Origin: Ypsolopha sequella
Lineage: Eukaryota > Arthropoda > Insecta > Lepidoptera > Ypsolophidae
Direction: 5' to 3'
Assembly: GCA_934047225.1 (NCBI GenBank)
Contig: OW204012.1
Location: 8,680,001 to 8,744,000, forward strand
DNA: 64,000 bases
The position numbers and the translations under genes are program-made. Of the stretch, positions 31,407 through 41,700 are shown piece by piece; the first letter of the stretch is position 1, and every line of letters starts with the position of its first letter. The notes under the pieces are model-generated. The model saw nothing but the letters and a program-made list of their open reading frames with translations. It did no database searches and had not been told where the DNA came from.

Positions 31407-32154
31407 TAACTATAATTGTATGGAACGATTTTGTATGGAATAATAGATCTAGGGGTTATTTGATCGAAGAGTATTGTAGATTCCCATCACATTGAATCTT
31501 AATTATGTATGTTAAGTATCATTTTTGTTTGTAACAGGCTCATTACTTAAGTTATTCTCATCATTATGGCTAGCACGCGCCAGATATGCAGTGTCTCTAT
31601 CGCGAGACTGCAAGTAATGAGGGAAAGACAATGTATTGATGGCGCGTACTAGATCTTCAGAAGCATTAGGGCCGAGGCTTTCAGGAATTGATTAATTTAT
31701 TATTTATTTTCATATATCATTTTACATTTGTATGTAAATATCATATTAATTTCATTTAACTTTTGCGTTAATAGTGTGCTTTGCTTTTTGCGTTAATAAT
31801 CCAGTCATTATGTCCAAAAATAATAAACTACAGGCACAAAATAACCACCTACATAATGTTTACTCCGAATATTAAAATTTCAAGTTGGGCCTTTTTAAAT
31901 CCCCCATTATATCCAAAAATCAGCCTTCTCTGTTAATTTGCATTTTCAAATGTATATAATGACTGGCCTTCAAAAGTTTTTTTTGGATTGTGTCATTTGT
32001 TACTGTTTTTGTTTGTCATCATAATAATTACTGGACACCTATGGCATAATGCAGTTCATTTTCAGTTTTTAGTGTGCCAATCTGGATCGTATGACTGTTA
32101 TATCAGGTCTTTACATATGAAATTGCCATTTTCTATAAAAAATTTGAAGGAAAC
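31407..32154. other. Intergenic stretch, nothing recognised
   Basis: AT-rich. Near 31455 is AGGGGTTATTTGATCGAAGA, inverted relative to 28590 (TTCGATCAAATAACCCCT). This may mark the ends of an old 2.9-kb element, but other end sequence does not pair. Confidence 0.35.
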
Positions 32155-32465
32155 TTAAATTTCAGTACTAACATTTTTGCATTTTTTTTACGAATGACAT
32201 CCAAATTATGTAATTTCTTTTGTGTACGAATGAGACAACATTAAGCTAACAGCAACATTCATTTAATTTTTCAAAAGTGTAGGCTGTATAAAATTATTAC
32301 GAACTTATCATGGAAATGGATGGTATTTAGGACGAACTGTTTTTGAAGATTTAATTTTTATAATCAAATTGAAAATAAAAACGAATTGAAATAGCTATTG
32401 AATTACAGGAACTATTTAACTTATGAATCTTTAAAAAAAAACGGAAATTTCATAGGTAAAGACCT
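32155..32465. repeat. Dispersed ~300-bp repeat, copy 2
   Basis: Matches 23905-24205 in block order with scattered small deletions. Confidence 0.7.
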
Positions 32466-32936
32466 ATTATTATAGGATAACTAACAAATTAAGGTTAAAT
32501 TTTGAATTCATGACACAATTTAACCCTTACTAACTCAATCACGCTAGTATAATGAATTTTATACTCTAAAAGCATGATTTGTCTAGTCAAAAGCCTTTCT
32601 TTGTGATGGTTAAAAGTATATTTTTTCAACCGTCTCGTCGTCAATTAATTTAAACTAAATAAAAATGTATAAACTTTCAAAGTATAATTTAAAATGTTAT
32701 AATCTAATTCGTTTTTGCGATGTTTGTATGAGAAAAAGACATTTAAACATAATACAATATATTTTTAGTTAGATTTTTGTGATGTCTGCCACTTAATATT
32801 TATTATAGCCCTAGACATTCCCTTTGCGAATATTCAGTAGAAATATGAATTTTTTATTACTGCCAGTGTAACTTATTTTGTGGCTACATACCGCAAACTT
32901 TCGAAGTGAGAAAACTTTAATAACCTGCACATATTT

Positions 32937-33770
32937 AAGGTTAAACAGTTGCTTAGCGCAAAGTGCATAACTTAACTTTGATTTTCTTGTTTACAAATTT
33001 AAAATGAAAATTTAAAAATTCTTGTCTACGGATTTGTTTCTGATTGATCTTTTATAGTTTGTAATGCACTCTATTAATTGAAAAACATTTTGATCTGTGC
33101 CATTTAACGCCAATAGTTCAGTATTAGTGAGGTTTATAAAGAAAGATTTTGAAATTGTATACACAATTAGTCATGATCTTCTCAAAACCAACATAAAATG
33201 CTGTTTTAACATTGTTTGGACAAGATCATGACTAATTGTGCATTAAATTTCAAACTCATGCTTTATAAACCTCACTAATACTGAACTATTGGTGTTAACT
33301 AATTTAAAAAAAAAATGTATTTATTGGTCACCAACTAACAAAGTCAGTGTACAAATATCTTAGACTAAAAGTTTTTCCAACTTAAAAAGTTTTGTAACAA
33401 TACATTATAGCCGATTCTGAAGGCTTTAATTTTAGTTTTAGTGCTGTCAAAGCTAAACTTTCTTCATTGTAAAATAGTTCTTAAATGCTAGGGACAGAAG
33501 CTAAATTCCTTTTGAAAAATTTAGGTTTTGACAGCACTAAAACTAAAATTAAAGCCTTCAGAATCAGCTTTAGTAGCAGAGATACACTGGTTTGCAAATT
33601 GTCTAATATTAGAGACAGTAAAATGTTGCGTTGGCAACTGTTTTAGTTTGAACTGTATTGCAGTCACCACTGCCACATACTAAAAGGTTTTTCAATTTTT
33701 TACTTCTAAACAAGAAATACAAATTTAAGTTATGCACTTTGTGCTAAGCGACTGACATTCCTTAAGGACA
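32937..33770. mobile_element. Large palindromic MITE, copy 2, with nested insertions
   Basis: Outer ends GCTTAGCGCAAAGTGCATAA and AAGTTATGCACTTTGTGCTA and the core ACAATTAGTCATGATCTT match 16171-16563. The left arm is interrupted near 33030-33110 and the right arm by a smaller palindrome (33409-33575). Confidence 0.72.
33409..33575. repeat. Nested palindromic MITE
   Basis: CCGATTCTGAAGGCTTTAAT and TTTTAGTGCTGTCAAA pair with TTTTGACAGCACTAAAA and ATTAAAGCCTTCAGAATC. A one-arm relative (TAGTTTTGACAGCACTAAAA) is near 5790. Confidence 0.75.
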
Positions 33771-34394
33771 TGTTGCATCATATTTTGCAAAAAAGAAATG
33801 TCTATCCGTTCTAGATGCTATATTTAGGGTTCTAGATGCTAGTAGGGGCCAGCCTAACACAAAAGAAGGGTTTCAAGGAAAAACAACACTAGTCCAAAAA
33901 AATCGAAATCGATTTGGCTATGGCTTATGATTATCGACGTATATCAAGAGGCTATGCGAATTTTATTTTTGTCACTGTCACTCCTAGCGAAAAATCGCGC
34001 AGTGCGAGAGGGGCGGATTCAGGGAAAAGGGGAAAAAGTTGGTTTTATATTTTTATTAAGAAAACTAATATAGCTAGCAAAATTTCAAATTTAAAATCTC
34101 TAGATATTGTTGAAACACACCTAATAAAATATGTTTGAGTTCTGTATTTGGTTCCTATTCGTCAAACGAGGAGAAAAAGTGTGGTTGAAGACCTCATTTC
34201 AGCGATTATTTCTATCGAGGAAAATCTATCCAAACATGTTTTCCAATTTCAAAACCCTAGATTATATACAAAATGCATGTACCAGAAATTTATTAAAATT
34301 TTCCGTGTATTTCTTGAAATACACAGAAAAGAAACACCCGTATTTTTTTCGCATATCGCCTTATGAAGTTTATAAAATGCTTTAGTTTTTTTTT

Positions 34395-34560
34395 TAAATA
34401 AATGTATGGCCATTGGAAGAACAGCTTATTGGAAAACAGGGATACAATTTTTTTGGAAAAAGAACCAATGTCAAAGTATAACAATTTTGTTTTTTTGTCT
34501 CTGCTGTAAAATTTGAAAAATGTGACAATTGTCCTTTTTCCTTGAAACCGAATTATTTGT
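34395..34560 (+). repeat. Dispersed repeat shared with 11740-12040
   Basis: Contains AAATGTATGGCCATTGGAA, then TTTTTTTGGAAAAAGAACC and CAAAGTATAAC in the same order as the intron 3 copy. Confidence 0.55.
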
Positions 34561-34779
34561 TCTTATTAAAAATTTATAGTTTATTAATAAAATGGAATTT
34601 CCATAAGAATCGAAAATCACTTAACACATGAAATTTATCACACGTTCATGCATGAGATTTTATTTATGTATTAAATTGAAGACAGTGATAGAAAAATACC
34701 AAAAAATGTGAAAAAAGTATTTATTGATTAAAAATTTCTAACGAATAAAAGCAAGAAAATTCAATTTGCTAAAATTATT

Positions 34780-34958
34780 TTTATGTTACGTGACATCGCT
34801 GTGCCACTAGCGTCACCAATCGATCTTTTTTAGCATCGTGTTCGCTAGAGGATTTAGCAACGCCATCTAGATTTCGTTAGAATTTCTGACCTTTTTTGTT
34901 GCTACAAACTGATGTATGGGAACTGCTAGTCTATACGTAGTAATACTTAGTCTATGGT
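34780..34958. repeat. Dispersed repeat, TACGTAGTAATACTTAG family, copy 1
   Basis: Shares with 43025-43193 the blocks TATGTTACGTGACATCGCTG, ACTAGCGTCACCAATCG, AGCAACGCCATCTAGATTT and GTCTATACGTAGTAATACTT. Confidence 0.75.
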
Positions 34959-34959
34959 T

Positions 34960-35905
34960 TTACAAAACCTGTATCAGAAGAGCCCCTATTAAAAATAATC
35001 CTATATATTAAGGTCTTATTACAATAACATCTTGAAGGGATAGTAACTTAGTAAAACCAGAACAGTAGGTTAACTCTCGCGAGACTTAAATACCTACTGT
35101 TGCAGGGTTGTCCCTTCTTTTAGTTTTGTAGCTAATGAAAAATCAATATTATTAATTTTAATAATAATAATACCTAAATATAGATATATAGGTATGTATC
35201 ATATTTGTAAATATTTAGTTTTTTTTTACATTGGGCCTTTATCGAGAGACTTGACTGAGCGCGACCGCGTCGTGACCCCAACTAGCGCCTACCTTGCACG
35301 CTAAGATATTGCCGCTGTGTGCGTGCTGTGGTTCGTGCGTACTAACATGCACACATATTAGCCGCGCGGTGTACCTTTGCATGAAAATAAACTACTTTTC
35401 TGGTTTTACTATGATGGTAGGTTTCGATACTAATAAGTTTAAAAGAGCCTACAGAATGATCTACAATTTTATCGTTTTAATTATAATGGCACCGTTTTTC
35501 TCATTAAAATTTTATTTTAAAACATAACATTATTTATTTTGTATTTTAACACCCGCTAATCTTTACCCTCTTTGTTTCCGTAGTCGGGTAAATTAGGGGT
35601 GAATCGGTAAAGAATTCTCATGTTATTTGTAAATAACTTTGTAAGAAGTGAATAGTGTTGTTAAAATTGTTATTTATTGCTTGTAATATTTAGTAGCCAT
35701 TTTATAATGATACTAATATATAGGTACGAATTATCTGGTTCACGAGTGTTTCATTACATAACATAACCTTCTATTTATATCTTGTTTTTTTATATTTATA
35801 AAATATACAGAACGTTTCGAAATTCGACCTATTTCTTAAAAGGGGTTATAGTAGAGGTAATTTCCAACAAATAATGCCTATGAACTATGGGTCGAAAATG
35901 AGAAT
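34960..35905. other. Intergenic stretch, nothing recognised
   Basis: A GC-richer patch at 35245-35380 has no splice signals or frame I can assign. The remainder is AT-rich. Confidence 0.4.
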
Positions 35906-36160
35906 TTTTTTTTCAAGTAAAACACGTCGATATTCCAAAAATTACAAATTAAAGATTTATAAATGAGTGATAATGTATTTAAAAAAATACATGTACTGAA
36001 TTCTCATGATCACAGAAATAAAATGTCTTAAGTGGAAAGAAAATCTTTATTTTGTAATTTTTGGAATATCGACGTGTTTTACTTGAAAAAATTATTATTT
36101 CTGTGATCATGGGAATGAATTTTTTTAAATAAATTACTCATTTATTACTGATCAGAAATA
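35906..36160. repeat. Inverted repeat
   Basis: TCAAGTAAAACACGTCGATA and TTCCAAAAATTACAAA pair with TTTGTAATTTTTGGAATATC and GACGTGTTTTACTTGA; CATGATCACAGAAATAA also pairs with the far arm. Probably a MITE with internal rearrangement. Confidence 0.65.
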
Positions 36161-36415
36161 TAATAAATAAGCAGTACGAAAGTTTGAAAAATATCATAAA
36201 AAACCTTCGTAACTCGGAGACCATTTATTTTCGAATCGGTTGAATTTCCGAGCAACCTGTATATGAAATATATTTTATAGGTACATTTTTTTATTTTTAA
36301 TGCTTTTATTCAAAATGAAAATGCCGAACCGTTATAACTTAGTTGTCTGTCTGTCGGTCAAGATCCTTTTGCTCGGCCCCCGTATAAGATGTCAAGTTAA
36401 AACTGATACCCTTTA

Positions 36416-36460
36416 TTCCCCGTGGTCCCTTCCGTAGTCCCTGGAAGGGACCACGGGGAA
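36416..36460. repeat. Perfect 18-bp-arm hairpin
   Basis: TTCCCCGTGGTCCCTTCC pairs exactly with GGAAGGGACCACGGGGAA across a 9-base loop. A further partial copy (TTCCCCTTGGTCCCTG) follows at about 36466. Isolated in AT-rich DNA. Confidence 0.85.
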
Positions 36461-36593
36461 TTTTTTCCCCTTGGTCCCTGCTAGAAATGCAATGCTGCCG
36501 AATTAAAATAGCACCTAAGTCAAGTAAAATTGACAAAAAAAAGATGCATTAGAAATTTAGTGAAGTCTACGGCCCAAAAGTGCTGTAAAAATA

Positions 36594-36650
36594 AACCGGC
36601 CAAGTGGAATTCAGACTCGCGTACTAGGGTTCCGTATCGTAGATTATGAA
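36594..36650 (+). repeat. GTTCCGT repeat fragment
   Basis: AACCGGCCAAGTGGAATTCA and ACTAGGGTTCCGTATCGTA match the left end of the repeat at 10158. Confidence 0.6.
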
Positions 36651-37519
36651 TTTAATTTTGTCATTATTTCGTGAATTTCTCAACCGCTATATTTTTCCTG
36701 TAATCTTTACGTAAACACAATTTACAGCGTAGCTATCTAAATTATCTAGTTATGAATATATTCAAGATAGTTTTGGGAATTACACATTTTGACCGTAATA
36801 AACTGTTGCATAAGAGTTATTACAGGTTTTTGCCCAGCTTGGGGCAAAAGCGCCAAAATTATTAAAATTTGAATAAAAAATAATTTCGAGACTTACCATA
36901 CCATTCTAACAAAGTAGGTAAATAAAATTTTACATTAATTTATCCATAGGTATTTTGAAAGCGTTGAAAATAATAGCCCATTTTCAACGATTCCAAACGA
37001 AAACTAAATAGATGGGGCTAAAGCGTTCCATTTTTTACAGACGCCTTTGCCCAAGGCTAGTTTCAGGGATTTTCAAACATTGTAAAGAAATGCCCTTTTT
37101 TTAATATAATATTTTTCGTTATTTATAGCTACAACTTTAGCTACATACACGCATACTTATTTCTTCGGAAAACATTAATGATAAGAAAAATACTATCGTA
37201 TGTTTTGGTAAAAATTTTAATTTCAATTATTAACTGCTTATTTATTGGTACTGAAAATTATTTCTTGGTAAAAAAATAAAACAAACTTATTATTATTAAT
37301 TATTTATTTCAAAATGAAGGCTACTACCAAAACTATGACATATAACGACATCTGTCATAGTAGAGTTCAAGCTTTTGGTAATTGCGCTTCTCATTAGAGG
37401 ACAATAAAGTTGTTCTATTGTGATGAATTTTCTTATACTTTTTAAAAGATGCCTTTGCCCCGTACGCGCCTTAACCCCGGTTGACCTTACGTGGCAAATT
37501 TCTCTGCTCAGCAAATTAA
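36651..37519. other. Intergenic stretch, nothing recognised
   Basis: AT-rich sequence with a repeated phrase about GCCCAGCTTGGGGC and GCCTTTGCCC, without further structure. Confidence 0.4.
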
Positions 37520-37585
37520 AAAAATGGTTAAGCGCTCGCTTACTAACCCAGAGGTCGTGGGTTCAATCCCCGCGGGGCACAATCA
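37520..37585 (+). repeat. tRNA-derived SINE head (not a tRNA gene)
   Basis: ATGGTTAAGCGCTCGC resembles an A box and GTGGGTTCAATCCCC a B box. CGGGGCA would be the 3' acceptor strand, but the 5' partner is absent. Confidence 0.5.
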
Positions 37586-37588
37586 TTT

Positions 37589-37796
37589 ATTAACATTATA
37601 TCATTGCAGTATAGAAACGCATAAAGAAAAGTAAATCTGGATGTGAGGAGCTCTGAACCGGGATTCGAACCCGGGACCTCTCGCTTGCCGGGCGACAGCA
37701 ATCGCTCCTCACAGAGGTCAGAGCGTTCAGAGCTCCTCACATCCAGATTTACTTTTCTTTCTGCGTTTCTATACTGCAATGATATAATGTTAATTT
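37589..37796. repeat. Long hairpin with a tRNA-like centre
   Basis: Arms of nearly 70 bases (ATATCATTGCAGTATAGAAA, AGTAAATCTGGATGTGAGGA and their complements) surround about 70 bases. On the minus strand the centre reads like a tRNA half: CGGCAAGCGAGAGGTC and then GGGTTCGAATCCCGG. Confidence 0.75.
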
Positions 37797-38440
37797 ATAT
37801 CTCCTTGCGATGGATAAATCGCCAAGTGTTCAAACATAGAAATTTATTTCTGTCATAGTTACAATCATTTGTGTTCGTTCTACGTACCTGCTTTGGAAGA
37901 CACGTAAAGCTGTTGGTCCATTTCTGCCTGAAGTACGGCGATAGGTCTCCTAACCAACCCTCCCGAAATGCCCAGAGACTCCGGGAATATTGTTCAACCT
38001 CCCGAGCTCCCGGGATGCAATAAATTCTCCGGATTTTCTAAAATAAAATGCGACAAATATTACATGCTTCTACAAAAACAAGCAAATTAAAAATTTAACG
38101 AATATTACCGAATTTCATTCAATTGCCCACCGATTTGTTCAAATCACCCGGGTTGGTTCCTTCGAGAGTTGGCAACCCTAGCTCCCACATCACGTTTGGG
38201 ACGTAATAATCGTCAGTGAAAATTGGGTGTACCAACCAAGTGTGGACAGTGACATACCTGACACCCCCTCGGGGATTCATGTCATGACGATATGTTATGT
38301 TATCTATAATCTCTTAAGTTAATTTGCTGCAGAAACAATGAAATATGTCCATAAAATGTATTATCTCGAAACTGTTTTTCAATCAGCATGTATTGGCATA
38401 AAAACTTCCCATACCCAATTCATCTGGCAACACTGTACAT
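37797..38440. other. Upstream region of the Lunapark-like paralogue
   Basis: No coding region. Somewhat richer in GC at 37870-38280. Contains TCTGGCAACACTG at about 38423. Confidence 0.4.
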
Positions 38441-38443
38441 ATA

Positions 38444-38451
38444 TATCGATA
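38444..38451. promoter_or_regulatory. DRE-type motif TATCGATA
   Basis: The 8-base palindrome lies about 250 bases before the paralogue's ATG. In Drosophila this motif is bound by DREF at housekeeping promoters. Its role here is inference. Confidence 0.35.
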
Positions 38452-38697
38452 AGAGTCACTATGTAAACTATATTTCCTGGAAGAACAATGCACACATACC
38501 ATACTGAACACAATCGAGAAGCAAGTTGGTTAATCACTCGCATATTTTGCTTTGTAGTTTGTTTGTTTATTTATCATATTTGTTCGTGGACGAATAAACC
38601 AGTACATATTTGTTTTAATTGGTAGTAGGTTGCACACATTCGAGCCGATTGTTAAGAATATTGTGTGTAACCACAATTTATAAAGAAACTGCAAAAT

Positions 38698-38745
38698 ATG
38701 AGTGTTGTTGGTGAGATTTTTCGAGTTATCTCTTCGCATTGGCAG
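38698..38745 (+). CDS. Lunapark-like paralogue exon 1
   Basis: ATG at 38698, donor GTTAGT at 38746, 16 codons, phase 0. Chosen because it supplies an ATG and a donor in the right phase upstream. ISSHWQ occupies the place of ISRFR in Lnpk. This is the least certain exon. Confidence 0.65.
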
Positions 38746-41700
38746 GTTAGTCGGGTGTTCCTATTATTAGTTAATTTACTTAAATTTATTAACTTTTATA
38801 AAGCATATACTTAAAGCGAATTGATAATTTTTGTGTAAACCAAATAGACTACATTTACGTAACCCAAAAAGAAACCAATAAACATGTTTTATTCTACAAA
38901 GAAGTCTTTGCCTAGGCAGGTATCTTTTTGTGATATGTACCTGCCTGATACAAAAACCTTTGCGTAGGTGTTTCAAAAAGCCTAGAAAAGTAGCTATATG
39001 TGGAAATTAATCAATCCATCAGCCTAGTTCGTCCACTGCTGGACATAAGCCTTTCCAGGACTTTGCCACTCCCGGCGGTCATCCTGGAAGAATTGCCCAT
39101 ACTCACACACGCTGCGCAGGCGGGTTGGTGAGCGCGATGCCGGAACCCTCACACCAGTGACGCTGCTGCCCGTCACCAGTCTGTTCCATATAAGGCCCGG
39201 CTATTAGGGATGGATATACCGCCATTCATCGGTCCCAGGCATGGTGGGCCTCCTGGTTTTTTGCTTGTGAGCTGTCCTCTTACTCTCCCCCGAATTACTT
39301 CGAGGGGGTATCCAAGTAAGATGGTGGTACCTCCACAGTCCAGCCCGGCATCAGCTCTACCACCTGTTAAATTAATAAATTTTTAAAATTTTCTTTTTAC
39401 TTTTATGTGATATGTTTGTTACTTGTATTAAAGAGGCTATTCCGATATTGCGAAGATACAATAAACTGAAATAAGTACCAAAGTTTTGAGCCTGTTTCAG
39501 AATCTCTTGAATGTGACATAGGTAGGTAGGTAGCCTAAAAAAACAGCAATTTAGTATGATTGACTGCTAGAGTCTATCTACCGAAAGTTGAGAGTAACTT
39601 TACCTGACACGGGTGTGGAAATTATGATGAAAAAAATATTTTTTCATACCTGTTTCAGGTAAAGTTACTCTCAGCTTTCATTAGACAGACTATTGGGGCT
39701 CCACAATGCTTAAGTTTTGTATTGGACTCAGTTCCGTCAATGTACGTAGGTGGTAAAAAATTGAAAAAATATGGCGTGTTTTTTACTTACATTTTATTAA
39801 TTAACATACTTTCAATCTTCTTTCAAATATAGATTTTAATTTTAAAATCACATGAATTTCACGAAAAAAGCGATTCAGTTTCCATACCGCAGAACCGATT
39901 GAAACGAAACTAACACACGCAGATACTAACTAGAAAAAAAAAAACTATTTTATTACATAAATAAATTATAATACATATATAACTGACGTTTTGCGTGCGC
40001 GACAGTTACAAAACAAAAGCGTTAGAGCAGGACTAAATTTTATCATTGTTGAGCACCTCATTTTGCATCAAGTAGAACTGAACTCTATGATCTCTTATTA
40101 TAGTTTAAAACAGCGCGCTCTGAGCCGTGGCTGTTACGACAACCGAAACATCGCGCGCTCTCAAAAAACACCTTTTTCTCTCAAAAAAAGTTTTAACAGT
40201 AAAATTTTCAGGTAACTATCCGCAAAAGTACTTACTAAATTACATTTTACTTAATTTTCTGTAATTTTCCTACGATTTGGTAATGTCGATTTTATATAAA
40301 ACGAAAAATCAACCAACTTTCGGATTTTTTTTCGATTGAGGAAAGTATAACGTATCGCGTTTTGAACCGCAAACAATCTGCAGTAAAAAGTCTCTTAGAT
40401 ATACATGTTTTTCAGACATAAAATATCACAATTTCATGGTTTAAAATGAATCAGAAAAGAGACAAAATTGGGATAAGCCCCCCTTAAATATTTATCTCTA
40501 TATTTCCATGTGCGAATATAGACGGAGACAGTAATAGTGGATAGAACTGTTGCCATGTTTACTATAGACGGAGACAGTAATAGTGGATAGAACTGTTGCC
40601 ATGTTTACTATAGGCGGAGACAGTAATAGTGGATAGAACTGTTGCCATGTTTATTCCCAAGGTCTATTTATATGGGATACCAGCTTATATTTGCAGCTTG
40701 GACGAATTAAACCAGATTTGCAGTCAATGGCGTCGATCCAGTGAACTTAGAGCATATACCAAAGAAGACGCCTTACAAGGCGTTCCCCTCTGCTGATTTT
40801 ATCTGATTTTATGTCTAACGCGTAATAGGATGTTTGGGTCATCGATGTGAATATTTTCAGGGATGATTAAGGAAGTGAGTTTGAACATTTCTGACTGAAT
40901 GTACTATGATGCAAAGTTTTGTAGTTTTAGATTTATAGACATTTTTCAGTTTGGTCCTTAAAATTTTAATAAAACACTATTTATGACTAAAAATATTATT
41001 TTTATTTTAAATTATTTCTTAATACACTTCAATTAAACAACAAACCAAGATGTGTTAAAAAAAAGAGTGAAAATAAACAAAACTAAATACAGTACGAAGA
41101 AACGGATTTTTTAAAATAAAATCTTAAATTATTATTTTTAGCCATAAATAGGTAGTGTTGTTATTTTTTAAATGCAGTTACCTAATTTTAAGGAGACAAA
41201 ACTGAAAAATGTATGTATCTCGAAAACTACAAAACTTTGCAAAATAGTAAATACATTCAGAAATCAGAAATCACTTCCTTTATCATCCCTCAAATTCCCA
41301 TCGATATCCCAAACATTCTGTATCGGCATACGATTCCCGAACGCCTAAGCCAGTGAACTAGCATAGAGACGGTTATTTTCCCACAGCAACAGATCTGGGC
41401 CTGTTTTTGACGTCAGACGTAAAGTCTTTACTGCAGCGCATCGGGAATGTTCGCGGAGGCACAGACTGATAGCTTCACAGCAATAGTCCGAAAACGTGTG
41501 GCTTCCCTGTATCGGTTGCGCCAAACATGCTCTCGCTTTCCAACAGCATCTTGGAGGGCATTGTTGATCGTTGGGACAGTCCCGTACTGGGATTCTCGAA
41601 CAGGGTTCACGTGGAGTCACAGTGCTTCACCAGGAGGATGTTGTTGTAGGCATCACTTAATTTAATTGTGTGATTTCTGCAACAGCGATTTCAGCGACTT

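Noticed and set aside
28560..31490. A 2.9-kb TIR element bounded by TTCGATCAAATAACCCCT
   Set aside because: Only about 19 bases pair at the two ends and no target duplication or transposase is visible.
37520..37585. tRNA gene
   Set aside because: A- and B-box-like sequence is present but the 5' acceptor strand does not pair with the 3' strand; it fits a SINE head.
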